Assembly: GCA_029962745.1 (NCBI GenBank)
Contig: CM057165.1
Span: 5,786,709 to 5,850,708, forward strand
Direction: 5' to 3'
Source: Echinometra lucunter
Lineage: Eukaryota > Echinodermata > Echinoidea > Camarodonta > Echinometridae
Length of the DNA stretch: 64,000 nucleotides
The position numbers were made by a program, and so were the translations under genes. Below, in pieces: positions 34,392-46,108 of the stretch. The notes under the pieces were generated by a model. The model saw nothing but the letters and a program-made list of their open reading frames with translations, made no database searches and was not told the DNA's origin. Position 1 is the first letter of the stretch, and each line of letters begins with the position of its first letter.

Positions 34392-34639
34392 GTAGTTGTT
34401 TCTCTCCTTCTTTTTCTCATTTCCCATTTTTTTTTCTGGCTGCGTCTTCTCACCTTTTGAAAGTTCCGCATATGATGTCATATCATATCATATTCACTAT
34501 CATTTTAGTAAATATCATTGTTGCATTCTCCTTATCTCTCTTCTTCTTCGTCTTCTTTATTTTTTCCTTTCTTTCTTTCTTCCTGTCTTTCTTCCTAGTC
34601 TTTTTTTCTTCTTGTTGTTCTCCATCTTCTTCACAACCG

Positions 34640-34707
34640 TTACCACCAGCACCTCATCACCACCACCATAACCACCACCGCCACCATCGTCGTCGTCGTC
34701 GTCGTCG

Positions 34708-34741
<34 letters not shown>

Positions 34742-34745
34742 ACCA
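34640..34745. repeat. (ACC/GTC/ATC)n microsatellite
   Basis: CACCACCA units pass into CGTCGTCGTC and then CATCATCATC. Confidence 0.85.
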
Positions 34746-35149
34746 TCACTAGCATGACTAGTAAGAATATCTTTGCATCGTACTTTGTATCATTATAATT
34801 GTTTTGCAACTGTGTAGAGAAACTGATAAGTTTCTGTAAATGATAATCATGCTATGCAAATACGTTTAAATATTTGGTTTCGTGTGGATGCGTGTATGTT
34901 TTTAATAAAAAATATTTTTACTCAATCAAAGAAAACGTGCGAGAAACTTATTTGTGTCAATTGTTTGATTGTAAATCTGTTCTACCAATGCTAATATGAT
35001 TAATATTCACTTTTTGATGGTTATGTGTACAATTTGCAATAATTTCCAATAATATATCATAGAAAAAGAATGTGAGAAACTATGTTATTAATCCTACCAA
35101 TTATGATATTAAATTTCCAATAATTTCGTCTCTTCGAATTCACACGGAA
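34746..35149. other. no gene seen
   Basis: AT-rich intergenic sequence. Confidence 0.35.
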
Positions 35150-35378
35150 GCACAGTTGTCTATGGGTGCAGGCTCTTAACTCTTATATGAGAGGTCCTGG
35201 GTTTGATCCTCGCCGGGTGCTTACATCCTTGGGTAAGATGTTTAACCTATAATGGCCCCACTCAACCCAGGTGTAAATGGGGACCCAGCAATAGCTGGGG
35301 TAATAATAATTTGCAGGTCCCTCAGGAAGAACAGCACTGAAGCTGATGAGGCTTCCCTGGGTATAAAAACAAGATTGT
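35150..35378 (+). mobile_element. tRNA-derived SINE with (TTG)/(TTA) tail
   Basis: It has a B-box-like GGGTTTGATCC (35199-35209) within a tRNA-like head, a body with CCTTGGGTAAGATG and GGGGACCCAGCAATAGCTGG, and a trinucleotide tail that grades into the long (TTA)n tract. This is the usual order for an invertebrate SINE. Confidence 0.6.
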
Positions 35379-35380
35379 TG

Positions 35381-35417
<37 letters not shown>

Positions 35418-35428
35418 CATTATTATTA

Positions 35429-35472
<44 letters not shown>

Positions 35473-35505
35473 TATTATTATTATTATTATTTATTATTAT
35501 TATCA

Positions 35506-35543
<38 letters not shown>

Positions 35544-35618
35544 TATTATTATTATTATTATTATGTATTATTATTATCATCATTATTATTATTATTATTA
35601 TTATTATCATTATTATTA

Positions 35619-35653
<35 letters not shown>

Positions 35654-35689
35654 TATTATTATTATTATTATTATTATGTATTATTATTA

Positions 35690-35721
<32 letters not shown>

Positions 35722-35767
35722 GTTATTATTATTATCATTATCATTATTATTATTATTGTTATTATTA
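35379..35767. repeat. long (TTA)n microsatellite
   Basis: Nearly 390 bases of ATT units with occasional ATC and ATTT slips. It probably grew from the tail of the adjacent SINE. The poly-Leu, Ile and Tyr ORFs here are artefacts. Confidence 0.95.
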
Positions 35768-37564
35768 AGATTAAAAATTTTACGATGCTTTAAGAAATCA
35801 ATTTGAAAGTGATAAACCAAGCGACTATCTCAATGACAAAACTTCGGCAAGATTTAAAAAAAAGGTATTTAACAAAAAATGGGGCTACCACTTCTCATCA
35901 AACAGACAAGTTCATGCCCCCCTTCCATTCTCTCTTTCTTTCTTTTTCTTTCTTTCTTTTTTCTTTCTTTCTTTTTTCTTTCTTTCTTTTTTTCTTTCTC
36001 TCTCTCTTTGTCTCTCCCTCTCTCTATATGTTTCATCTCCTTTCCTGTCTTGTTATTTCAGTTGTCTATTAACCGTTTGCATTCAATTCACGCCATGAGG
36101 AATAAATGAATTTGTTGTGATTTTTTTTTTACAGGACATTCATGTAAAAACAGAACTACATAGATTATGTACGCAGATGATGACCGTAAAATGAGAGTCT
36201 CAGCAGAAATAATTTTCAGAAAGATTTTTTTTTTCAAATTGATATTTCTATATACATACTGAAAATGCTACTTAAGTACATTACAATGAAGTAAATAACG
36301 GAAGACATTTCCGGCAATTTTAGAAAGACTTTTTTCCCCTTTCAATCCTTCATGGAAGTGATAAAGATAGGTTAATCAAAATTCAGATATATTCTATAAA
36401 CTTTCAATAATGCATGACTACAGGAAATATTCTTTCTACATTCATTTCCGTCCACTCAAATTTGTTGGTTTATTTACAGTCAAAATTGAGAACGGAGAGC
36501 TAATCATTTTGGTTTTTAAAATTATTTTTAAAAACAAGGGTTAAAAAGACGGTACAAATATATACATAAGAATTTCCACAAACAGCTTCATGATCATGAA
36601 GATGTGAAAACAATCAACACGTGATATGTAAATATACGTTACATAATTATGATATGTGGTATTTCTCGAATCACACTGTTTTTTAGGAGGTGTAACAAGA
36701 GTTGATTGAATATGAATATTAATCAACCTTCACTAAAATAAAGTTACGTGAAAAGTACCTAATTAAGTATACGTCAAAAGCAGCGAGACGGGTATGTCAA
36801 CTTTTTTTCTCAATCGCGGTCGACTGGCGTTTGAAAAAAAAAAATAAAGAAAAAAGTCAAGAGGAATAGTAAATAGCACAAAATATCTATGCCGTTTTCT
36901 TGTTGACATCTGAATGCTGTTGAATACATTTACATGATTGCAGCCATTTCGATAAATCGCCAGTATAATTCAGATAGAAATGACGCTAATTGTATAATGT
37001 ACTACTGCATATTAAACTGAATACGATGAGCAGTACATACACATTGGCATTAAGAATCATCACCGGCGAGTTACTGAAAATACTTTGAAAGAAAGGCTTT
37101 AAAAAGGGATTTTCATTGAGCACCTTTGGTAGAATGGCATAATTTCTTATAAAAAGCAGAGCTTTGATTTTTTTAAAGAGAGTAGCACATTTTTGTAAAA
37201 AGACAAAAAAACAACCCAGCCCCCCAAAAAACTACTTTGGCAAAAGCGCAAAATGCACAATATTCTATCCAGAAATTAGTAAACTGGAGTGGAATCCTCC
37301 CCCCCCCCCCCCCCCCCGGGGGGACGGGGGGGGGGTGGCTGGGGGCTAATAAGTAATGTGTTGCTAGTACGCTTACTCTAATTTAACTAACTAGTTGAAA
37401 CGGCGTTCTCTGCCCTCATATTCTAAGTTCTTAATATTTGCCTAGAGTTTTTATGCATAAGAACTAAGAATCTTAACAGTGCGTCTATAGCTTCACCATT
37501 TAGGCAAAAATCAGCATTTTGATACAAGCTTAGCTTCGAAATCGAGATATAAACGCAACTTATC
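35768..37564. other. no gene seen; pyrimidine tract and G/C runs
   Basis: Contains a (CTTT)n-rich pyrimidine tract (about 35930-36025) and C/G-runs at 37297-37336. Otherwise AT-rich. Confidence 0.4.
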
Positions 37565-37682
37565 TGAAAAGACTAGCCACTTGCTGGCCAGGCTATGTCG
37601 TCACTTTTCGATGGTACATCTTTTGTGGTATTCGATCGCCACGGGCCCGGTCTGTTCTCATTGCTTTGAGGTTGGTAGATTG
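37565..37682 (-). pseudogene. broken copy of the last exon of the CAP gene
   Basis: The reverse complement matches the end of the CAP exon 4 almost base for base over CTACC..CC....GCAATG.GAACAGACCGG and again over CCATC.A.AAGTGACGACA. An insertion disrupts the middle, and the stop codon position differs. The rest of the gene is not duplicated here. Confidence 0.75.
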
Positions 37683-38280
37683 TACGCTTACTCTAACTTT
37701 TACTTGTACATGTAACATGTCTTTTCACCAAAGTGTGCTCCTATAATACCTTTCATCTAAAGTACTGTGTTGCTAATTTTTAGAGGCGTTGAAACTTTGT
37801 TCTCATCAAAACTTTGCGCAAATAATAGGAATCAAAGGAGAATGAAACCCTGTAGAAAAATCAAGTTTTAAAGAAAAGGGAGGGTAGAGAGAAGCGTTTT
37901 TTTTAAAAGTTCCATAAAAACGGTTACGAAATGAGAAAGTAATGAAGGTTTTAAAAGTCCCAATTATGGGATGCTCAAATTGGCAATATTGCTTCAAAAT
38001 GACAGGTTTATATGACAACTCTCAATACGTTTTGTAAAAAAAATTTCATATCTTCTCCATTATATCTCTAAAGATCCTGCTTGTATCTTTGTGAACTCAA
38101 CATATACGTTGTGTCAAATACAGTTTTCCATGATATATCTTGGGCTCAGAAAGAGACAAGCTGCACCTTCAGAGATAATGGAGGGAAATATGAAATTCTA
38201 AAACACATGCTGAGACTTTTCCCCAGGGTTTCGTCCTCCTTGGATCTAAAAACATCTAAATAGGACCAGTAACTCGCTCG
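37683..38280. other. 3' flank of the CAP gene
   Basis: AT-rich. It may contain the 3' UTR of the minus-strand CAP gene; no clear polyadenylation signal was identified. Confidence 0.4.
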
Positions 38281-41145
38281 CTAGACTGTGTCGTCACTTC
38301 TTGATGGGACATTTTTCTGGTACTCTCCCGGTCTGTTCCCATTGCCGCGGGGTCGGTAGTTGGCGACGATCACGAACCCGTCTTTGTTCCGTAGTGGCAC
38401 CTTAGCGACACCGATCTCTGTGCTGGCTTTCCAGATCATCTGTGTGAACCGACTCGTACCTGAAGTCGAGGAAGACATATATGACGAGTTTATCATTTAT
38501 TTTTTATTTTTTCATTTCTTATGTTTGAATAGCTGGAGAGAAGTACACGCTCTGTATATTTACAAAACAGAGTATCCGTGTATCTCTTATTGGATTAGCG
38601 AGTTATTGTTCTGTTCAGTTATTGTTAATTATTTTTAATTTTTATAGGGTCATTGGAAAGAAACAATGATTCTCCCTGTTTTTATCCTTTTATTTTTATT
38701 TTTTATAATGGTAGTATAATTTTTAGTACTGATTACGAATATTGAAAAAAACAAAAAACAAAAAAATAAGGTGATGTAATTTGATAGTTGGTTTTGTCCA
38801 GTATGAGGCACTGATCAATTGTAACCATGACTACATGTACTGTATTTAAATTGCCATTGTTTGCCGCCTTGGTGGCACTTTGTTAGAGCAAATTTGAATA
38901 ACAGTTTCGAATATTTATTTTTTAATTTTATTTCATTTTATTTCTTCCTGACTAGGTGGAACAAGTAAAATGATTAAAAAAAAAGAAAATTTGTCCAGTG
39001 TAAAAACCCAAGAAAAAGGGCCACAACAGTGCATGTAACTACCCCATCCCCTTCAAATGATTTTTTCACCTATGTTTGTAATGTAAGTAGCCCTATTCAC
39101 CCATGCGCTGGCTCCTATATTCCAATATAATTTAACCCCCCCCCCCCGAAACACAAGCATTCAGTGGGTGCTCTGCTTGGCGATTGATCAAGTTATAATT
39201 ATATCTGAAAGATATTTTATTGCCCTTAGATTGCCAAAAAATAGAAAACAACCACTTATAATTTTCTTTGAAAATAAAGTGATGTTTTCATACCTCTTTG
39301 CCACCTCTGACGCTCATAGTCATAATTTTCTTCTTCTTCTAACCATTTTAGAACGACCTGACCACCATTCAAATCTTCTGTTGTCAACAAGATGTTCTCT
39401 CCTAAAACTGTTTTCCAAAAGAATTGGGAGGGGAAATCAATTAATTTATTCATAAAGTAGTACATGAATAAATATGATTCAATGAAGAATGAATGAAAAG
39501 ACAAATGGATGATTGATTGATTGAATGAATGAATGAATGAATGGATGAATGGATGAATGGATGAATGGATGAATGAATGAATGAATGAATAAATGAATGA
39601 ATAAATAAATGAATAAATTAAAACAGGAAATGTGATAAATAACCTCATTAAAGTAAATGAAGAAATGAACGAATAAATGATTTATTAAACTATATACCGA
39701 GTTACGGCTATAAATAGGTATCAGGGCTCTCTTGCATAAAAGTTGCGATTAAACGAAAGTCCCAAATACTAGTACTCAATTCTGATTGGATGAAAATCAA
39801 GTTGCGTTTAATCTTTAGAATTGCGTTTTAATCGCAACTTTTTAAGCAAGAGAGCCCTGTTTTTTTTGGTTTTTTTTTAACAGTTCTGGTTCAATCATCC
39901 AGTTGCTACCATGTTTGAACTAAAAGACCTTAGACATGTTTCTTGAATGAAAAGTTGTGATTGAAGTCAATTCCACAGATTAAAGTGTCCGTTTGGAGCT
40001 AGAAGGTTGTTAACTCATATACTTCCACACATAGATAATGCCCTTCTGGCTCTGAACAGACGATGAAGTAAGTCTTGAAAAAGACACTCTCGATAGGCAT
40101 GACATCCAATTCCATTTCTAGCGTAGTAATTTTGATTTTTCATCCACGCAGTGAGACTGTTGCCCCCCTGGGAAACTAGCCCCCCCCCTTTATTGGCTAG
40201 ACCTACGCCATGCCTCTGAACGCTAAGGCTGCTGGAACTGGGTGACCCCTATATTAAGCCTATGGGAATTTGAGGATTCAGTAGTCAAAGGAAACAATGA
40301 TATTAATACTCTCTTTTTTAAAAAAAGAGTGCACGCATTCACTCTATTAGGGTGGAATTTAAGAAAAGAGTGCATATAGAGTGAATTAAGGGTGAATTAA
40401 GAGTAAAAATTGTGATATTCACTCTTCACTCTTTTAGGGATGACCTCAGTGATCATTGAAGGATTCTGAGTGCTCACTGAGGTCACCCCTTAAAGAGTGA
40501 ATAAAGAGTGAATATCAAAATTTTTACTCTTTATTCACACTCAATTCACTCCTTACAGAGTGAATGCGTTCACTTTTTTTTAAAGAGAGTACCTTGATTG
40601 TCACTATTTTGCAGGTAGCCCTTTTCTGCTATATTCTGCGCCCAGTTGGAAGCGGATGTGGCGATGTCCTCTGCCCAGGTTAGGGCGGGGACGCCCCTCT
40701 CCTCCCGTAACTTGTTGTGGGCGGCTAAAATGCCCTGCTGAAAATCATCTGTATCAAAATAGAATGAAAAAGACAAAATCAACAGCAATTTATCATGTTT
40801 ACTAAGGAGTGCTATATGCGTGAAAGAAATCATAGTTTAGTACAACACAAGTTTGTTGTTTTCCCAAGTAATGGCTACCTGTGACTATTTGTTACTAATC
40901 TAGGGCATCAAACAATGAGGGAGGGGGATTATCAGCTGTAATTCCGTGTATAAGTCTTTCCCACATCCATACATTAAGTTCTTTTATCGTAAATAATACT
41001 CAAGCAAGTAATTTATTGTCTGAAAGAATTCTGATTCATATCGAGAATATTTTCCACATGAAGTTAGTTCCATAATAATAACCAAATCTATTATATTCAC
41101 ACCTGCATACAACAAGATGTCTAACGAAGCTGCAATTTGACCCAT
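38281..41145 (-). CDS. GLIPR2-like: CAP-domain (GAPR-1/GLIPR2-like) protein, four exons
   Basis: Exons on the minus strand: 41145-41103, 40748-40593, 39407-39294 and 38459-38281. All are GT-AG, all introns are phase 1, and the total is 492 bp or 163 residues (human GAPR-1 is 154). The start MGQIAAS fits the N-myristoylation pattern, as in GAPR-1. The CAP domain follows: FQQGILAAHNKLREERGVPA, LTWAEDIATSASNWAQNIA, VLGENILL, KWLEEEENYDY, SRFTQMIWKASTEIGVAK and FVIVANYRPRGN. There is no signal peptide, supporting a cytoplasmic or membrane-face protein rather than a secreted CRISP. The histidine normally just before FTQ is Arg and the other canonical His position appears to be Asn, while both Glu positions remain. 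Exon 2's donor abuts a MITE. Confidence 0.9.
39524..39625. repeat. (TGAA)n tetranucleotide repeat in a CAP intron
   Basis: TGAATGAATGAA with GGAT variants, between CAP exons 2 and 3. Confidence 0.9.
39722..39859. mobile_element. 138-bp MITE with long arms
   Basis: CAGGGCTCTCTTGCATAAAA and TTTTTAAGCAAGAGAGCCCTG-type ends are inverted. The arms continue through GTTGCGATTAAACG / CGTTTTAATCGCAAC, about 35 bp in all. It lies in the CAP intron between exons 2 and 3. Confidence 0.8.
40307..40591. mobile_element. TA-flanked foldback MITE abutting a splice donor
   Basis: The body 40309-40589 has ends CTCTCTTTTTTAAAAAAAGA and TTTTTTTTAAAGAGAG, with arms continuing in GCATTCACTC / GAGTGAATGC and GTGACCTCAG-type inner arms. 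TA flanks both sides (40307-40308 and 40590-40591). On the minus strand the 40590-40591 TA forms bases +2 and +3 of the CAP intron 2 donor. Confidence 0.8.
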
Positions 41146-41439
41146 ATGAATTTCGCTCCTATGAAAAAGAAAATTGCATTCAAACTGTGACAATAAATAA
41201 AGCCTGCCCCTCGAGAAAAACTCAGCGAAAAAGATCTCCCAGGCGAAGCATTATTTTGATTCGCAAACCACGAAATATATGAATGTCATATAGATGTCGA
41301 TTTCTTAAGAATATGACCACGATTCATAGGTTGGTCAAAACATCATTTATATCTTATAGGGGGGTATGGAGATCATATAAACTGAAGTATTTTTTGTTTC
41401 TTTTAAAATTACCATTTTATTATTTTTCAAAAAAACACG

Positions 41440-41606
41440 TTGGCATCAATAATGCCTATAGCATTTTCATTTATTTCATGTATGATAAAAGAGCAATGAA
41501 GATAAAATGCCTTGCTCAAGGGCATAAGTGCCGTGACGCGGGGATCGAACCCCCGACTTTCGCGCGTCTAGTCAAGCGCCCTAGACCACTCGACCACGAC
41601 ACCTCT
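41440..41606 (-). mobile_element. tRNA-derived SINE
   Basis: The reverse complement has a tRNA-Ser/Leu-like head (GTCGTGGTCGAGTGGTCTAG, then TTGACTAGACG), a perfect B box GGTTCGATCCC, and a matching stem-like end CACGGCA. A body with CTTGAGCAAGGCATTTTAT follows, a phrase common to invertebrate SINEs. It lies about 300 bp upstream of the CAP start codon. The arms do not form a clean mature tRNA, so it is not called as a tRNA gene. Confidence 0.65.
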
Positions 41607-42059
41607 ATTACCTGCATGCAGTATGTAGATTCGACGAGAATGCCCCCCACCCACGCCTTTCCTCAGGCCTGAGTCTGCAATGTATGCATTATCAAATACA
41701 TATTCACAAATGACATTATTCACTTCCCAAATTAGAGGCGGATTGATTTTTTCCAAAGAGATTGGGGGGGGGGGGGGGGGAGGGGGAACTCTCGAAAACT
41801 TAGAAGAGAGCTGAATACTTCTCATCCTTTCTAAACTTTATTCCTCTTTGCACTTTTGTTTTGTTTTACGTTGCTTATAGGGCATGTCTGCTTGCTTAAC
41901 CAATGGTTTGCTTATAATTTCTACTTGTCAAATATTGATAATTTCCAAAAAAATACAAGACAAGAAAGAAGGAAGGAATAAAAAAATAGAAAAGAAAAAG
42001 AAAAAAAAGGGGGTAAAGGAATTACTATACATTGTATAAAGTACTCTGATAATATGAGG
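41607..42059. other. no gene seen; G-run
   Basis: AT-rich; G-run at about 41764-41780. Confidence 0.35.
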
Positions 42060-42210
42060 TTATTTTAATTATGAGGCACTAAGTATTAATTATTAATTTC
42101 AGTTTGAATATTGTGATTCCTGTTAATTTTGTTATATTTTGTGAAAATTGAGAACAATGGAATATGTATGGATTTGAATCAATAAATTTTGAAACTTGAA
42201 ACTTGAAACA
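42060..42210 (+). mobile_element. probable LINE 3' tail
   Basis: An AT-rich end closes with AATAAATTTTGAAACTTGAA and further GAAACTT repeats, the typical form of a truncated non-LTR element tail. Confidence 0.5.
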
Positions 42211-43555
42211 ATATTATCAGAATTCGTAGCGTCATGAACTAAGCTTGGGAGGCGGGGGGGGGGGGGGGGGGGCTAAGGAGAGCTCTCTCCCAACATAATG
42301 CATTGTTCCTCCAAGAATCACACTTTTAGCAGTTTCGTTTTTCTAACCAATACATTCATCGAACACTTGCTTTCGATATACGTACATGTTTAACAACGTT
42401 TTATTTTCTTTTCAAGGAATGGGGGGGGGGGGGGGGGGGGGATTCCTATACACAATTCTCGACACAATAGTGTGCTAGGAATTTCACACATCTCCTAACC
42501 GCAACTCAAATATCTTGTCCAAGAGTATGGCGCTGCAAGCCAGATTATTTTATTGATCGGGCAACCGGAGGAAAAATTTCAAAGTTATCAACAACAAAAA
42601 AAATGTTTGGTTTTCCTTTTTAATAATCTCCAATCGTTTGTACATATGTGATTGTTTCTTGACTTGATTCAATAAACATATAAATAAAGAAATAAAAAAG
42701 AAATAAGAGAAGCTGCGTTTCCTGCTAAATTCATATCAAGTCAAATTGTACTCCGTATATTATGTATGACATATATCACCATCACCATTTGCATGATTTG
42801 TCATAAATTGAAAACCGCAAATCTGCAAACAAATTGGATATTCAACAATCTTGTACAGCGATAAAATGTTTCATTTGACTGCGTTTTGACAACTGATTAT
42901 CAGAATTATCAAAATGCTGTTTCCTTGGCGGTGTTTCTTTTTTAAAATTAAGTTTTATTTTCATTGATCAAGGCAGTACTGACCCCTTTTGCCTAACCAA
43001 GCCCGTTAAAGCCATAATGGTTGGTAAAGGAAAAATGGCTTTGCTATTGTTTTAAGTTCTTCTATAAAACCGTTGTGCTGTAAAAATGGGCATAAACTGA
43101 AAAATAGAACTTATTTCAGAAACTGCCTTACATCAGTATTATGTACCGTCAGTTACGTGGGTTGTGATTTCTATATGAAAAGGAGGCAATACTTGTGGTA
43201 TGTATTGTTTAACTAACGAGGTTTCGATTCATTTGTACACAAATCCCTATTGACACGGGGCACGGCACTACAAACACAGACATGTGATATAATAAAAATA
43301 CTAAAATCCAACGTTCACTGCATGGGATAAGTTCAAAAGCTCAGTTGAGATAAGCATGCATAATTACAAGTGCATGATAATGATGAAAAATGAAAACAGA
43401 AAATAGGTGGTTATTAATTTTAACCAGTTTGGATTCACATTAAAATGTAGTAGTGGTTAAACTGCATGTGAAACAAGATTGAAGATTACAGGATTTCGAA
43501 ATGTCATGTATTCGTTCGTTGCTTTATAGGGCTTTCTACATATTATAAAAGTATA
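42211..43555. other. no gene seen; G-runs
   Basis: G-runs at about 42254-42272 and 42421-42440. Otherwise AT-rich without recognised coding sequence. Confidence 0.4.
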
Positions 43556-43559
43556 TAAT

Positions 43560-43738
43560 TAAATTCTAAATTTTAATTTTTTTAGACTTAAATCAGGGAT
43601 AACTCCAAAATTCGATTAAAATTCTTAATTTAATAGATTTACAAATCAGTCTTGTTCACTGTAATTTCTTAAACTAACTTTGGAATTGTCCCTAGTAACA
43701 ATCGAGATTAATTTCTAATCTAAGAAATTTAGAGTGAC
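43560..43738. mobile_element. possible decayed foldback MITE
   Basis: Arms CTAAATTTTAATTTTTTTAG / CTAAGAAATTTAGAGT and AGGGATAACTCCAAAATTCG / TTTGGAATTGTCCCT face each other imperfectly around an AT-rich centre. Confidence 0.35.
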
Positions 43739-43789
43739 AGACATTTGGAACGAATACGTTAGCATATTGTACAGTGTGTCACATGAGCC

Positions 43790-44052
43790 ACAGACAGTGG
43801 ACCATAGGTCCAGGATAGGTACAGGATTCGAATCCCTAGCGCAGCACTAGTGTCCTTTGGCAAGACATAAATCTACATTTGCCATACTCGAGCCAGGAGT
43901 AGTAAGTGGGTACCTGGTAGGATTTATTCCTTGAATGCACTGAACGCTATACTAGTATGGCTGCTGGAGCTAAAGGTGACGTAATAATATCCATAGTCCT
44001 TCAGTGCAGAGAGACGTTAGATCATATGGTATGCGCTGTACAAACAGAATAT
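43790..44052 (+). mobile_element. SINE with B box and ATT/ATC tail
   Basis: Has B-box-like GGATTCGAATCCC, then GTGTCCTTTGGCAAGACA, GTGGGTACCTGGTAGGAT and ATATGGTATGCGCTGTACAA, ending in an ATT/ATC repeat. The order of motifs is that of tRNA-derived invertebrate SINEs. Confidence 0.6.
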
Positions 44053-44111
44053 CATTCATTATCGTTATTATTATCATCATTATTACCATTATCATCATTG
44101 CTGTTATTATT

Positions 44112-44155
<44 letters not shown>

Positions 44156-44157
44156 AA
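44053..44157. repeat. (ATT)/(ATC)n microsatellite
   Basis: Trinucleotide tail of the adjacent SINE, ending in a pure (CAT)n run. Confidence 0.9.
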
Positions 44158-45190
44158 ATTATATATAGGCCTATGCCATCATAATTATGCTACTTTTCGA
44201 GTGCTTTTCAGCTTGATAGAAAACTAGGGTGATATTCAGGAAGCCTAAAGCTCTACAAGAAATACTGCGGTTTGTATTTATTTCGATACACAGAATTTAA
44301 ATAGAGTGAAATGACTTGCCAAAATACTAATGTGTGTATAACCATAATTTCTTACAGCGATGGCTGCATGCACTCCGTGAATTTAGAAGAAAAGGAAGCA
44401 TATATATTTCTGTAATGCCCCTACAGACTTTGGATTGCATTAGGCGTTGTAGATATCCAGAATATTATTTTTAATGTCATATTTGCATAAATGCAAGGGG
44501 ATGCAATGAGGCGAAAATTGCACAGAACCACCCTATGTGAAAATCAGCTTACAAACAAAAGAAAAGCAATAAAAAAAAAAAACGATCGAAATGCAGATAA
44601 TCTCATATTTGTGCAGGTGTAACTTCTCCCAAGACCGATGTGTGAAGTGCGGTCTTGTCATGTTCGTATTTTTCCAATATCACCTGATTACAGTAGTGGA
44701 TATTGCTCAAATAAAGCAGTGTTTGTACTTTTATTGGTTTCCGACCCCCAACCGGTGCTCTCCAATTACGTGGCTTTGCTGTCGGCAAGCATAGTTACAC
44801 TAAAGAAATAACACCTTGGTTATGCAGGGACTCTTGGCATTGATCACACGAAAGCATACAAAATTGTCGTCTGTTTGTGACCAGGGGTTAATATGGAATT
44901 TCTCATTTAAATCTTTAGAGTTCAAAGTATTCGTTCATTACTTTTATTTCGATTCATAATTGTGAAAAACATGCAGCTTAGAATATTATGGTGAAATTGT
45001 GACATTTCACATTTGTAATACTTCAAATAAGTTGAGTGTAATTTGTTTGTTGTTATGGATTCGATAGATTACTAGTATGCAATTTATACTTTTTCTAAAA
45101 TTCCTCCTGATAAATAGTTTGACTCAATTTCACGGATGCCAAAATTAAAATGTAACAGTCTATTCAAATATTACCCGCATGTATATATAG
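44158..45190. other. no gene seen
   Basis: AT-rich intergenic DNA. Confidence 0.35.
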
Positions 45191-45195
45191 TGACG

Positions 45196-45207
45196 ATACT
45201 ACTACTT

Positions 45208-45285
<78 letters not shown>

Positions 45286-45470
45286 ATGATAATAATGATA
45301 ACAATAATGATGATGATTATAATATTAAAAATATTCACAATGATGACGATGATGATGCTGATGATGATAATGATAATGATAATAAACATAATAATGATGA
45401 TGGTGGTGGTGGTGGTGGTAGTGGTAATACTAAAAACAATATTAATGATGATGATGAATTGATGATGATA
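45196..45470. repeat. (CTA)n then (GAT)/(GGT)n microsatellites
   Basis: A pure CTA run of about 90 bases (45196-45285), then AATGAT, GATGAT and GGTGGT units. Confidence 0.95.
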
Positions 45471-45896
45471 ACAAATATAATATTTCAGCTCTTTTGTTGT
45501 TATTGAAGTCATCTGCCGTCGATGGCACGTATAGAGACCCCTGTGGTTCAAGTGCTTGACCTGGAAGACACATTTGTTTATATTCCTAAGCGAATAGATT
45601 TTTTTTTTTGGGGGGGGGGGGAGACATGTATTCTTTCCTCAAAGTTTTTTCGTTTCTGCATGCCAGTCTGCCTTGAAGTTTCCTGAAATGTGGTCATTGC
45701 ATTATCATGAAACATCATTCAAATATCATGGAAGAGAATTTTTCATACGCCCATTTTAAGATTCTGCAATGCCCCAACTCATGTCCCCTCGAAGGAAAAA
45801 AATGGGGGGGGGTGGGGTGAAAATGGAACCATCAAAGTCAGAGTCAGGAGGCTGAAAATAATGTCGGTATATGTCGGTATAAAAGTTATGTCTCGC
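45471..45896. other. no gene seen; G-runs
   Basis: G-runs at 45610-45621 and 45804-45811. Confidence 0.35.
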
Positions 45897-46108
45897 GGCT
45901 AGGCGTTGTGGCGCGCGTCTGTAATCTAGCCAACAGTGGAAGTTATAGACTGATTCCGCGGACCCAGGTTCGAGTCTGAGTCACGTCTTTCGGATGGTGA
46001 CGTAAAAGGTCGGTTCCAGACGTAAATAACCATATCTGATTGATACACGTCTGTAAAAACCAAATTCAACCACAACCACAACAACAACAACAACAACAAC
46101 AACCATGA
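45897..46108 (+). mobile_element. SINE with 7SL-like head and (CAA)n tail, copy 1
   Basis: Head GGCTAGGCGTTGTGGCGCGC then GTCTGTAATCTAGCC, B-box-like GGTTCGAGTC, a body ending CTGATTGATACACGTCTG, and a CAACAA tail. The head resembles the start of 7SL/Alu (GTGGCGCGCGTCTGTAATC against GTGGCGCGTGCCTGTAGTC, 16 of 19). A tRNA origin is the alternative. The second copy is at 6633-6828 (-). Confidence 0.75.

Noticed and set aside
35252..35806. 184-residue ORF rich in Leu, Ile and Tyr
   Set aside because: It is a translation of the (TTA)n microsatellite next to a SINE.
41528..41604. Functional tRNA gene on the minus strand
   Set aside because: The B box is perfect, but the acceptor and T stems do not close in register and a SINE body follows, so it was called a SINE.
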